Source: Anastatus disparis (Eukaryota; Arthropoda; Insecta; Hymenoptera; Eupelmidae). Taken from it: 64,000 nucleotides of DNA. The notes under the pieces are model-generated. The model was not told the origin of the DNA, ran no database searches, and was given only the letters and a program-made list of their open reading frames with translations. A program made the position numbers and the translations under genes. Positions 37,619 to 49,854 of this stretch are shown piece after piece. The stretch is taken from contig JAFFSR010000093.1 in assembly GCA_017163975.1 (NCBI GenBank), positions 10,001 to 74,000 of the forward strand, given 5' to 3'. Position 1 is the stretch's first letter. Each line of letters begins with the position of its first letter.

Positions 37619-38185
37619 GTAGATATAGATAGATAGATAGATACTATTTATTGTATATCATATTATTATACAAAGGGCGTGTAATACAATTCATAAATAT
37701 AATATTAAGTATTGCACATAAACAATGAATAAATGTAAAAATATTGCACATAAAACAATGTATAAATATAAAATACTGCACATAAAACAATGTATAAATA
37801 CAATATATTGCAATTGATATCACAGTCAGTTACTAAACCTAATAATACTGAATAAGTAAGTCACAACAAAAGAAGTGATATCACAGATATCAAAAAAAAA
37901 ATATAGTAAAATACACGCAATCCTATAAATTAAAAGTCAGTCATACAATATCTATCAGTCATAGTATATAAAATTTTTAATTTAAAATAGAAAATGAAAA
38001 ATGATAAATAATGCAATAAAATAATAAAGCGTATGCAGTAGCACAAAAACGCAGTCAAAATAATAAAAACAAGTAGAGCATTCACTCACTAACCATTCAG
38101 CCAATAAATACAATCACACCTTAAGCCTATATAAGGGACGTCACATTATAATAAATTAACATATAAATAAAAAATAAAACTTAGT

Positions 38186-41040
38186 TTACTGAAGGTCGAG
38201 CAAGTACCCCCTCAGAGCCGACTTAAACCTGCTGAGCGATGGAAGATTCTTTATATCAGCAGGCAGGGAGTTCCAAAAATGCGCACCCTGAACCTGAAAG
38301 GAATTCCTTCCAGTCTCAGTACGCATGTAGGGCACCACGAAATCCTTAATCTCTCCCCTAGTGGCTACCCTAGGTACATATCTAGTGAAGAGACCCACAA
38401 GATACTCGGGAGTATTCATGCGCACGATTTTGTACATAAGTACAGCCATAAAATACTGTCTCCTCGCATCAGTACGCAGCCAACCCAGCGCAGCTCTATG
38501 AGGAGAGATATGATCGCCCATTCTCACGCCTAATACATATCTCACACATGAATTTTGTAGTCTTTGTAATCATCTTTTCAACCCCTGTGAGGCATCGAGC
38601 AGAACTACTGAGCAGTAATCGAGATGTGGAAACAGCAGGGCGGTTGCGAGTTGTTTGCGCAGAGCCTCAGTGGTATACCGACGAAAAAACCGTAAGCCAT
38701 ACATAGTTCTATTAAACTTCTTAGTCAGCATATTAACATGTGGCTCCCATGATAGCTTAGAGTCAAGCACAACACCAAGGCTCGTAACGGTATCAGAGAA
38801 AGATATGCCGACACCATCCTCAAGCTCAATCGTCCTTGGCTCACTAGCATAAAAGTCATTAATAAATCGACCATTGCCAAAAACGATCGCTTTAGTTTTG
38901 TTTGCATTTAGTGTGAGAGAAGCATCAACAGCCCACTCCGACACCGCCTTGGCCGCCCTCTGTAGAATGCAAATACCTTCATGCACATCCTCATAAGAGA
39001 CCTGCGTATAAATTTGCAGGTCATCTGCATATAATAGGTGCTCGACACAACCGGGGTCAAGGGTGTCACGTATGCTATTAATGTAAAGGCAAAACAACAG
39101 AGGCCCCAGCACTGAACCCTGCGGAACTCCTAAATTGGTTGTTAGCCAATTCGATTCCTCTTTTAAATGCGTGAAAACCATTTGTTTCCTACCTGATAAA
39201 TAGGAGCTAATCCACTTGAGTGCAGCCCTGGAAAACCCCATCGATCTCAGCCTTGCAAGTAATTTGGAGTGAGAGATCGTGTCGAATGCCTTACTAAAGT
39301 CAAACAGAAGTAGTAGCGTGACAAGTTTCTTATCTAGACCTGATCTTATGTCGTCAGTAAGTTTAAGTATGGCAGTCTGCGTTGAGTGATGCTTTCTAAA
39401 ACCAGTCTGCATAGAGTCAAGTATCCGATGTGTCGTAATATACTCTTGCAATTGGTCATGAGCAATCTTCTCCAGGACCTTTGAAAGAAAACATAAGATT
39501 GCTATGGACCTAAAATCTTTAGGCATTGTTGGTGCAGGACACTATTTTAATGGCACAATGCGTGCACGCTTCCAAAGGCAAGGGAAGACCCCCCGTGCAA
39601 AAGAGGAATTGAACAGAGTCACAAGATGTTCTCCGATAAACGGTAAAGCCTTGAGTATCACGCTCTGCGGAATGCCATCCTCGCCACAAGCCTGTGATGA
39701 AAAATGCGAAATTGCAAGGACCACATCAGTAACATTAATTGGTTTGAAGGCAAAGCCACTTTCACTACACTGGGAAAGAATTCTCTTACATTCCTCATTG
39801 TCATCGTGCGGCGAGACTGACACCCCCGCAAAGTGCGCATTAAGCTTATCCGGAGTAAATCCATTCAAGTCCCCTTGAGGTCCGGACAAGAGTCCCAGGT
39901 CTTTTAACTCCTTCCAGACATTACCTTTGGCAAGAGCTTCGAACAGTCTGTTATGATAGTAAGTAGTCCTAGCTTGTTCAGTCTGCTCGTCAATCGTTTT
40001 ACGTAGTTGCAGAAATTCAGAGAGATATCTCTCATCCTTCGTCCGTTTGTATCTTCGATACGTGGCATCTCTCTTGCACCGCATCTGCGACAATCCTTTG
40101 TCTATCCACGGAAACTTATCTTTACCAATTTTAAGTGTTTTTAGCGGCGCCAGATTATGTATTGCTGCCGTAAGATTGTCACAGAGGCAGTCAAGTGCAG
40201 ATTCGGGTCAACTGTACCAACTGTAAATGGCGTCCAATCACAGCCGGCCAGACTCTGCACTAATAACGTCGGACAAATATCTTTATAGTTTCTATACTCA
40301 ATTGCTTTTTTATCTGTTATGACATGACTACAGGAAATACATACATCAATTAAGTTATGCCGACTGTGAAAATTCGCCGGTAAGTTTCGTGCGTCAAGTA
40401 CTGTGTCATTATCGTCAACAAAAATCAGGTCAATCCAAGTGTGAGACGTCGGAGTGTGATGCGTGGCACCGTGCTGGACCAGCTGCAACGAAAGCTCAGC
40501 CGATAACTTGTTAAGAAGTTTGGCATCACTGCTCTCACGCAGGAGATCGGCATTCAGGTCTCCCATTATAATTTTATGAGAGTATTCAGAGGCATAATTT
40601 CTCAAAACATCTAAAAAGTTTGTATTTTTAATAAACGAAATAGCAGGAGGCCGATAAATAACAGAAACCAACACGGGTTCAGAGTTGCCCATTTGCACAG
40701 AACAGAAAATATATTCAGGCACCTCCGGTTTACCCTCACTATGAATAGTTTGAGTATCCGAAGTAGCCAAAATAGTGCACTTTAGATTGTTTTTAATATA
40801 CAAGGCTACTCCTCCACCGCGCAGGTTTCTGTCCTGTCTGAATACTTTATACCCCTTGACCCGAATGACGTCATCTGAAACAGACGGACCCAGCCAGGTC
40901 TCAGCAACCCCAAATATGTCGTAAGAAGGACTACCACTTAGGAACTCACGCACCTGTCCAATGTGAGCTCTCAACGAAGTCACATTCAGAAAGCACGCTC
41001 GCAGCTCATTCCTCCTCCCTGTACGACCCTCAAGGGAGGC
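38186..41040 (-). pseudogene. ORF2 of the CR1-type element: endonuclease and reverse transcriptase, few lesions
   Basis: The frame starts near 41,040 with ELRACFLNVTSLRAHI, continues VAETWLG, LRGGGVALYI, MGDLNAD and SHTWIDLIF (endonuclease), then after a frameshift near 40,100-40,200 a linker (40,093-39,542) and reverse transcriptase: KDFRSIAILCFLSKVLEKI, LLFDFSKAFDTISH, LGVPQGSVLGPLLF, LLYADDLQIYT. The polymerase Asp pair is intact. It ends with FWNSLPADIKNLPSLSRFK. Only two stops (TAG at 39,539-39,541; TGA near 38,565) and one frameshift separate it from one open frame. ORF2 would nick DNA and copy the RNA at the nick. Confidence 0.88.
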
Positions 41041-41149
41041 CCGGCACAGTCATTGGGGAGAGGCCACATTCGATGTTACTCCGTCTTTAACTAAAACTAG
41101 GTTTGTCTCTACATTTTGTTGCTCGAAAACTTTGCTACATATGTTAATC

Positions 41150-41292
41150 GAAGGAGTTTCTGAGTTTTTTTTTCATTTACATTTATATTTACATCATTAG
41201 ATTCTTTATTATTAATCAATTTATCTAAGTCATTTTCGTTGCTAAAACTATATGCCCTCTCCCCTCTCTCCCTCCTCACCAGAAATTTGCCA
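41150..41292 (-). pseudogene. C-terminal scrap of ORF1 of the CR1-type element
   Basis: Minus-strand reading gives FKFVWHRRGKFLVR and then ENDLDKLINN, the typical C-terminal end of the baculovirus-FP-like ORF1 proteins of this superfamily. The rest of ORF1 is absent because the copy stops at the satellite junction. Confidence 0.5.
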
Positions 41293-41299
41293 CGTCTAT

Positions 41300-41590
41300 G
41301 CCAAACAAATTTAAAGCCTTTTTCCTAATTGTATAAAAATTGTATAAAAATTTTGCAGAAAATTTATAGTATGGTTTACGCAAAATAGAAGATAAATGAA
41401 AAATAAAAATTTTTTTAAAAATTTTCAAAATGCTCTAAAATTTAAACTGCTTTGAGAAAATTAGTTTTCCAAAGCTTGTTTTCTTTAGCCAGTAGCGAAT
41501 AACTTGCATACAAATTTTGGAGCAAATCCATCATATGGTTTTCGTAAAATAGAAATTAAAATAGAAATTATTTCGTAAATTAGAATACAT
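41300..41590. repeat. Satellite, unit of about 164 bp (right block)
   Basis: TAGTATGGTTTACGCAAAAT near 41,367 and CATCATATGGTTTTCGTAAA near 41,531 are 164 bp apart and belong to the same satellite as 36,905-37,618. Confidence 0.75.
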
Positions 41591-42942
41591 AAATACAAAT
41601 TAAAAAAAACAAATATTTAATATAAGATAAGAAATATTTTATTATTCAAAATGTTTATTTAAAAATATAAATATTTAGTATACAAACATAATAACTGTCA
41701 TTTGTTAATGTAGACTACAAATATATAATTTTTTTATTAAAAATTATATATAAGATCATTTAGTTTATGTATAGCAATCAATAAAATTTATATTAGTTTG
41801 ATAAATATTGGTTCATTGTAAATATTGTTCAAAATTATGAATAATAATATGAAAAGTATAAACATAAATTAAAAAATATCTTCTTCATTAAAAAAGTGTT
41901 ATGACTTAAAAATATATCACATGCTTCAAATAATGACTTATTCGACACTTCATGATATGTTTGGTCATTTGTATCTTGATCTTCATCGACTATTCTTACA
42001 TCTGAATCATCATTGAACTAAAAGAGTATTTGTTCAATAATTTTAAACTTATTGAAGCATAGCGTATTTATATTTTTTTGTTAAACTTTACCTTTAAGGA
42101 TTTAAATGTAAAATCCATAGATGATTTTTCTGGATAATCTGAATTAACTTGAATATTTGTAGTATTAAAAATATATCCCTATTTTCTTTTTCGGCATAAT
42201 TTTTTTTTAGATTTCCATAATCTTCTGAAGTTCTTCAACAATGTTATTACTCAATACTTTTGTAACAACAAGTCATCATTATAGTCTAAATCTTTATTTA
42301 TCTCTCACCTTCCGTTTTATTCTTTTCTTTATATTATTTCATCAGTGCGATGACCACTTGAATTATTCGCGGTTTCTTTTGTAATAATGAAACTCGGCCA
42401 CCTGATATTGATTTTTTGAGAGGTACTGACTGATTTTTAAGGTTCCATAAATTATTAAAATAATTCATGACACCTCGTAAATTCGATGGTGGCTACTAAA
42501 AGTCGATGATCAGCAAAGTGGCCGAATTTCAATAAAAACTAGAAGCAACACCTTGTAATAGTTCAGATCGTACAAATCAGTTTAATTGAAATCATTATTA
42601 TTTTATTTTTAATATAAAAATCTTGATCGTGCTAGCCATTGTTTGGGCTCACCACAGTATTGCGTTAGTTCTTTCTCATATATTGTAAAACTCCGGTCTA
42701 AAGCTATCTGCTACCTGAGTTATCCAAAAGATAAACTATAGCAACACCATATGAGAATCAGATATAATTTCCGTGCCCAGTCACTTACCAATGTTCGTCA
42801 ATAGTAGTCTAAACTACTACTTATGAGTATTTCTTTTCTTTTCAACCATGAGTAATTAACACAAGTTCTATAATCTTTTTTAAAAATTTTATAAATTATA
42901 CAAAATAATTAATATAAATTTTATAATTTTTGTTTTATAAAA
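41591..42942. other. AT-rich sequence with two possible minus-strand exons
   Basis: Minus-strand 42,180-42,092 (NSDYPEKSSMDFTFKSLK, GTAAAG donor) and 42,019-41,880 (after a TTTTAG acceptor, FNDDSDVRIVDEDQDTND) would join in phase across a 72-bp intron. The product is acidic and unrecognised. Nothing else is seen. Confidence 0.3.
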
Positions 42943-43019
42943 CATACATATATATATATATACTAGGGGGGTACCCCCTGCTCGCGTTGTTCGCCAATCC
43001 CCGTTCATATTTACACTAA

Positions 43020-44280
43020 TGAAAATATCATTCAGTAATGAAATTTGTACTGACAAAAATTATTAATACAATTAATATTAATCATATATTTGCTCAGACA
43101 GATTTCCACACCACCCGAAGAGGTACTGTCAATAATACCTTACAATTAATAATTTGTAATATAGATTAAATAATAAAAAATGTATGGTATTACGGTGCGT
43201 TGGTTTTTTTTGTTTTATTTTAAATAATTATATAAAATCAATAATAATAATTTGAAGTTATTTTAAGACATGTTAAAATTATTTGAAATTATTCCTTTTT
43301 TTATACAATTATTTGAAATAAAACCATGGTTCCCTTCGTCTGTAGCCCTACACAACCATGAGAGTCTATATTCCTTCCTCCTTATACCATAGACTCTCTT
43401 TACAAACCATCCTCCACTATCAGTATTACATATTTAAACAAAGTTTTAAAAGTCATCTTATTATTTGTACAATTTGTTATTATATTATTGTTATATAACA
43501 ATTTTCCAATTAATATTTATCTCTTTTAAATCTTTGTTTAAGTATGTTTATTAGAATAATTATTATAACTTGATATTTTTCAATTAAATATTATTGTAAC
43601 ATGTCTTACAATAATATAGGACAGAAATTTTTTTTATTATAATAATTCTAAATTTAAAGCTTAATACCTGATTGAATTTTATGTTTTTTAATATTATTAT
43701 ATACTCGAAATTAATATATTTCCTTTTTTTTTAATATTAGTTTTAATCATAGTATATATTTTACAATAAATTTCAATATCATTATGATAATCATAATATT
43801 ATTAATTAATGTATTTCATAAATAAAATGATAAAATTGAATACTATAATTTTTCCTTATTTATTAATTATTTTAATTTTATTTTTAATATATCTTAATTT
43901 TATTTTTAAGTCTTTTGGATGTATAAAATATATATCTATCCAGGAGAGGCTATGAGCTTCAGTTCATAGATCTCGATGAAACTTTGAGATATGTCTCTAG
44001 GTACCAAAATATGAGTAAAGCCAGAGCGGTACGGTCTAACGCTTCGAAAAACTGAAATTATAGACGTTTCCAGTCTTATTTGAAGAAAAATGTAAAAGAA
44101 AAGCTCCTAATTGAAGTGTGAATAATCCAGTCTAGAAATGTCTTTAATAAATCAACAGGGACTAAAATAAAAGTACAGAAAGCAAGCTTTAATTTGTCGT
44201 TTTCAGAATTGAAAAATAATAATTAGAACCAGAGATATGTTCGTTCAAAGTTAAGAAGCAAGAAAGTACCAAAAATCATC
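43020..44280. other. Helitron 3' region without coding sequence
   Basis: AT-rich. Blocks at about 43,085-43,370 (TTTCCACACCACCC, GGTTTTTTTTGTTTTAT, TAGCCCTACACAACCA) recur inverted at about 52,960-53,345. A different-looking sequence at about 43,930-44,280 cuts off the helicase frame. Confidence 0.5.
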
Positions 44281-44284
44281 TAAA

Positions 44285-45430
44285 TTCTAAAGGACAGTGA
44301 TTTTGCTAAACAATAATTATTGTTAATGTTTTCATAAATTTTATTACAAACATTATTAGTTTTCCATTCTTCTGGTATAATAAATGTATCAACTTTTCCA
44401 TCTCCAATATCTAATAAAAATGATGAAAAATTTTCATCATTAGATCTTACAATTTTTTGTAATTTAAAAATATGAAATATGGGCCATAGGGTTGAATATT
44501 TTATAGTCAGTTCTATGATTGTATTTCTATTTCCATGTTTTAATACAGGTAAAATTTGACGAAAATCTCCACCTAAAATAATAATTTTTCCTCCAAAAAT
44601 TTCATTATTATGACAGACATCTTTTAATGTTTTGTCAACTATTTCTAAAGCTTTTTTAGGTAAGATTGATGTTTCGTCCCTCATAATTACATTTGCTTCT
44701 CTTAATTTTTTCTTATCTGAATCAAATTTTAAAAATGCACTTTCAATGTTATTTTAATCTAACGGTAATCTAAAAGTTCGGTGACTGGTTAAACCTTTTG
44801 GTAATAAAATTGAAGCAATACATGTCCAAGCCATCGATAAGAATTTTTTTTTTATTGTTATAAAATAATATATTAATGTTTTTTTAAAAATGTTTTTCCA
44901 GAACCTTCTGGTCCATCTATAAAATAAATTTACAACGCCCTTATATGTTGCATAATCAATACTATAATATGTCATTGTTTCATTATTAATTTTATGATTA
45001 TTATTTATTATTTGTTCAAAAATATGTTTTTGATCGTTATTCAATTGTTTATACATTTCATCAAATTTTTTTTTACTAAAAATTTTAATTTCATCATTAA
45101 TTTCTTTGTTTTTCTCGATATAGTTTCCATTTGGTTCAGGTAAACCAAAATTTTCACATGACATTTCTTCTGAATTTAATATTTAATTAATATGGGATAA
45201 AGCTTTGTTTTCTTTATTTTCTTTGAAATCTTCTATGAAAAATTTCTTATATTTTTCTCAAATAATGTTACCTTGAATATTTTCACATAGTAAAAAATAT
45301 GAAAAAAATTTACGTAATTGTACTGGTAACATAACATGGCATGCTTCTTCAAAAATATAATAAATTTGTTTTTTGTGTTCTATTAAATTCATTCCAAGAG
45401 CAGTTTCTTTATGAGTATTATAACCCACAT
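44285..45430 (-). pseudogene. Helitron PIF1-like helicase, truncated and mutated
   Basis: Minus-strand parts: HKETALGMNLIEHKKQIYY and LRKFFSYFLLCENIQ (45,425-45,200, two stops), CENFGLPEPNGNYIE, LNNDQKHIFEQI, the Walker A GPEGSGKT (about 44,886-44,925, in a shifted frame between two compensating indels), SMAWTCIASILLPKGLTSHR, then after one TAA (about 44,757) RDETSILPKKALEIVDKTL (Walker B region, Arg where Trp is usual) and GGKIIILGGDFRQILPVL. Motifs after IVRSNDENFSSFLL are lost. The domain would unwind DNA during rolling-circle transposition. Dead as sequenced. Confidence 0.85.
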
Positions 45431-45960
45431 ACGCAGCCCAGGAAGCTTCGAAGCTTCATAAAAGCGGAATGAAGCTTCCATGTAAGCTTCCTGGAAGCGT
45501 CAAATGTCCCGCGCACTTTTCATTCATAAAGATTCAATGAAAGCTTCCAGGAAGCTTCCGTGGAAGAAATCAGTAAGCTTCCATGGAAGCTAGCATAAAG
45601 GTCTTTTTGAATCTTACAAGAAGTTTCCAAGGAAGATTGCCGCAAGGTTCTAAAAGTACTCCATGGAAGCTTCCACGGAATAATGCAAGAAGCTTACATG
45701 CAATCTTGCGTGAAAGCTTCAATTAAAGCTTCCTGGAAGCGTGAAATGTCCCGCGCACTTTTCTTTCAGAAAGATTCAATGAAAGATTCCAGAAAGCTTC
45801 CATGGAAGATATCAGTAAGCTTCCATGGAGGCTAGTATAAAAGCCTTTTGAATCTTACAAAAAGCTTGCAAGGAATATTGTCGCAAGGTTCTAAAAATAC
45901 ATCATGGAAGCTTCCATAAAAGAATGCAAAAAGCTTCCAGGAAGATTCCAGTGTAAGTTT
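45431..45960. repeat. Palindrome-rich GGAAGCTTCC array, two 242-bp units (left edge of nested block)
   Basis: AGCTTCCTGGAAGCGT at 45,485 and 45,727 marks a 242-bp tandem duplication; each unit contains many copies of GGAAGCTTCC or half of it and a shared GTCCCGCGCACTTTTC. It interrupts the Helitron helicase region. Confidence 0.8.
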
Positions 45961-46209
45961 TCCGGAGGCTTTGGGGAAGTCAACAATTCAATTATCATTT
46001 GGTTAATTTTATCCTTTTTCACCGTTCGGAAGGTATTGTGTTTCGATTCTGTTCAACATTCTATTTTTTATTTTATATTTTACAAATATTTGCTGTGCAA
46101 AACACATATTTATTTACAACTTACTATTTTATATACTATTATATCATATTTATACGTCAATACATATTCACATATATTAGGATTTACGTATAATTATATA
46201 GACGCACTT

Positions 46210-46415
46210 ACATTTTTAGGGCAGGCGCTGTGGGTACATACTCAAAACCACCAAGTTCAACTTATATAGTAAGTGTGGTATCATCTCACCACTTAGGGAC
46301 AAAACGCCCATTCAACATCCCCCTGTAGGTGTAACTGCAAATCGAAGGTGACGGACTTGTATGATATCTGTCGGTAGTTCAATTCCCGACTAAACATAAT
46401 TTATTTTTTTTTTAA
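46210..46415 (+). other. tRNA-like sequence with B-box match
   Basis: GGTAGTTCAATTCCCGAC at about 46,371-46,388 fits a polymerase III B box. The preceding 60 bp can be folded only loosely as a tRNA. Possibly a SINE or tRNA relic. Confidence 0.25.
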
Positions 46416-47299
46416 ATTATGTTGCACATGCATATATTTCACTATTTTTTTTAATTTTAATATTTTTTATGTATACAGATAAATGTGTACCTACGTATTA
46501 TTCACACACAAACATTCTCATGCTATGTGAAGTCGAAAAATTAATTTTATATAGATTTTAAAATAAATTTATTTAAAATACTTAAATAAATATTACAATA
46601 CTCTTTCTTAAAACTTTATTCAATTAAAGACTTTTCTTTAAAAAAGCAACAAAATATTTTTTGTGCTTATTTACTAGCTTAAATTAATATTAAAAGAAAT
46701 TTTTTATCTAAAGATATACAATTATAGAAACTTTTAATCATTTAATTTGTAATCTGTTTTATTCATATTCATATAATAATCCGATATTAATTTTTAATAT
46801 TAAAAAGAATATCTGAATACATTAATTTAACAAAAAAGAATATATTTTTAATTCATAGAATTAATGAGGGATTATTATATAAATACGGAAAAAGCAGATT
46901 ACAAATTGAATGAATTAATTTATATAATTATGTAACTTTGGGTAAAAATTTTTTATTACTATTAATTTTTAGTTGGTAAAAGAACAAAAAATATTATGCT
47001 TTTTTCAGAAAAAATCTTTTATTTGATAAAATTCATATATTCAAAACATTGTAAAGATATTTAGACTTTGTAATTAATTTATATAAACGACTTTCTCTTT
47101 AAAAAAAACATATTATTTTGTGTTCTTTTTTATTAATTAAAATCAATAATAAAAAAAATTCTTTATCGAAAGTTATACACAATTATAAAAAATTTTTAAT
47201 CATTTAAAATGTAATATGTTTTACTTTATATTTAAATAATCTGCCATAAATTTTGTAAATTAAAAAGAGTATAAGACATTAATTTAATAGAAAAAAAAA

Positions 47300-47392
47300 A
47301 TAGTATATTATGCGTCAAGGCCGCAAAACGTATCATTCTTGGCGAGTGCATGCTGAGCAAGAATGATATGTTTGTGGCCGTGACTGCATATA
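47300..47392. repeat. Hairpin with TATAT-GC ends
   Basis: AGTATATTATGCGTCAAGGCC pairs with GGCCGTGACTGCATATACT, with a TATCATTCTTG inner stem and a loop of about 20 bp. Resembles 16,051-16,171 in its ends. Confidence 0.65.
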
Positions 47393-48544
47393 CTTTTTTT
47401 TGTCCAAAGGCCGCTAAGCGGAAGCTGGGGCGGAGCCCCCCGCCTATAAAAAAAATAATTCATAATTCTTAAAATATAAAAGAATTTTATATGTATAACA
47501 TGAATTTTTTTTATTATATATTTAATAAAAAATTCAATTATAAATAATAAATAACTAATAATTCTTAAAACACAATAAAAAAATATAATAAAAAAAATTC
47601 GATTATAAAAACCACTAATAATTGTTAAAATATTAAATCAAAATTAAACAAAAATACAATAAAATATAAAATAAAGCTAAACTATAAATATTATAACTAA
47701 AAAATATTTAAGAAAAGAAAGAAAAAGTTTTAAAAAAATAGAATAAAAAAAAATCGATTATAAAAACAACTAAAAATTGTTAAAATATAATATTAAAATT
47801 AAACAAAAATAAAACAAAGCTAAACTATAAAAATTATAATTCAAAAATATTTAAAAAAGAAAAAAAAGTTTTAACACGCGAAACTGGTAACTATGTCTTT
47901 CTCTCGCTCTTTCCTTTTCTTTCATAATACACATATATTGAGTCTAAGTTATTCGTTAACGTATACCCAGTATAGTATATGTGCGAAAAGGATAACGATA
48001 TTAAGGAAAGCGAGCAGTTCATTAAGTTCAATTCCAAGAATCGCGACGTCAAGAACATTTTTCTGCGAACTTTTATTAAAATAAGACATTGGATATACAC
48101 ATCTTTCTTTTGCGACCTAGGACAAGAATAAACTATTTTGTGCTCCGTATACAGGACACAAAAATTCATTTTGCGGCCTGAGGACAAAAAACAATATTTT
48201 TAATCTATAAAATTAAACTAATGTAAGGCAGACACTACACCTGTACTCATAAATATTGTCTAAATTTTCATTTTATTGTAAAATTTTAGAAAAAAAAATG
48301 CATTAGCTTATAGTATGTACCATGAAGATTATTCTATGAAATTTTTAAATAAATTCATTTATCAGTTATTTAAAATGTTAGAGTCCAATGATGTATATTA
48401 AATTTATTCGATTCTGTACCAGGAATACAGAATTCTTATAAACAAAGGAATAGATTTATTTAAAAATTTAACTAAATAATTTTCATGATATTTACTTCAA
48501 ACTAATGTTTTTTTTCTGAAACTTTGCAATAACTGTCTGTGAAC

Positions 48545-49850
48545 ATTAATATATCATTTCTGTAATATTCTGTGAAAGGCTGCAGGAAGTTTGAATAGAA
48601 TCTTCTGCAAAATGTTACTGCAAGCTTCCTGCAAGATGTAAAGTAATTTTCGAAATAACATTCGGATATAACTTTTCGGAAGCTTACTGGAAGTTATTTT
48701 GTAATATTCCATTTGGCTCTCATGGAATATTACATCTAAGCTTCCCTGCACCTTCCGTAAGACTTACATAAAAGATTCCAATGGAATCTTCCTGAAACTT
48801 TTACTTAGCTTCCGGAAAGCTTACAGGAAATCTTCCTGATAAGTTAGTGACCTTCCGTAAACAATAAAATATTTTTCCTATAACATTCCACTGAAGGCTG
48901 CAGGAAGTTTGACCGGAATCCTTCACAAAATATTACTGGACGCTTCCTGCGAGATATAATGTGATCTTCCGAATAAAGTTTCTGTAATATTGCATGTAAT
49001 CTTTCCGAAAGCTTACTGGAAGCTATTTTGTAATGTTTCGTTTAGCCCTCATGGAATATTACATGTTAGCTTCTCTGAACCTTCCGTAAAGCTTACATAA
49101 AAGATTCCAATGGAAGCTTCCCGAAACTTTCATTTAGCTTTCGGAAAGCTTACAGGGAATCTTCCTGACAAGTTACTGGTAACCTTCCGTTAACATTGAA
49201 ATATTTTTTTTGTAACATGCTGTGGAAGGCTGCAGGAAGTTTGAATGGAATCTTCCACAAAATATTACTGGAAGCTTCCTACAAAATTATAATGTAATCT
49301 TCCGAATAACGTTTCTGTAATATTGCATGTAATCTTTCCGGAAGCTTACTGGAAGCTATTTTGTAATGTTCCATTTAGCCCTCCTGGAATATTACATGTT
49401 AGCTTCCCTGAACCTTCCGTAAAGTTTACATGAAAGATTCCAATGGAAGCTTCTCGAAACTTCCATTTAGCTTCCGGAAAGCTTACAAGGAATCTTCCTG
49501 ACAAGTTACTGGTAACCTTCCGTGAACATTGAAATATTCTTCCTGTAACATTTCGTGGAAAGCTGCAGGAAGTTTGAATGGAATCTTCCACAAAATATTA
49601 CTGGAATCTTCCTGCAAGATATATTGGAATCTTCCAAATAACGTTTCTGTAATATTGCATGTAATCTTTTCGGAAGCTTACTGGAAGCTATTTTGTAATG
49701 TTCCATTTAGTCCTCATGGAATATTACATGTCAGCTTTCCTGAACCTTCCGTAAAGCTTACATGAAAGATTCCAATGGAAGCTTCTCGAAACTTTCATTA
49801 AGCTTCCGGGAAGCTTGCTAGAAGCTTACATTGGAATCTTTCTCTAAATA
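48545..49850. repeat. Palindrome-rich array, units of about 318-333 bp (right edge of nested block)
   Basis: GCTGCAGGAAGTTTGA recurs at 48,579, 48,897, 49,229 and 49,562. Every unit is full of GGAAGCTT, AAGCTTCC and GGAATCTTCC motifs on both strands, so single strands could fold at many points. It stops where the Helitron Rep frame resumes. The several ORFs on both strands are by-products of the repeat. Confidence 0.85.
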
Positions 49851-49854
49851 TAAT

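Larger units (their letters stand above)
37620..41295 (-). mobile_element. CR1-superfamily non-LTR retrotransposon, 5'-truncated, nearly intact ORF2
   Basis: On the minus strand: C-terminal scrap of ORF1, ORF2 (endonuclease, reverse transcriptase), 3' UTR, AATAAA (37,647-37,652) and an (ATCT)n tail at 37,620-37,643. The target is the 163-180 bp satellite, present on both sides. CR1, L2 and Kiri-like groups share this organisation; I cannot separate them here. Confidence 0.88.
45961..48540. other. AT-rich interior of the nested block
   Basis: Holds no convincing gene. A repeat of about 240 bp appears near 46,600-46,830, inverted near 46,860-47,040 and direct again near 47,090-47,290 (shared TTTTAATCATTTAA...TGTAATCTG). 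A hairpin lies at 47,300-47,392, a GC-rich patch at 47,405-47,450, and an AT-rich tandem repeat of about 185 bp (ATTCGATTATAAAAAC) at about 47,590-47,880. Confidence 0.5.

Noticed and set aside
46210..46415. Functional tRNA gene
   Set aside because: Only the B-box part is convincing; stems are poor.
47891..48187. 98-residue minus-strand ORF
   Set aside because: Overlaps an equally long plus-strand ORF and shows no domain or splice support.
48545..49850. ORFs on both strands of the GGAAGCTTCC array as a secreted protein family
   Set aside because: They repeat with the satellite period, occur on both strands, and have no start context.
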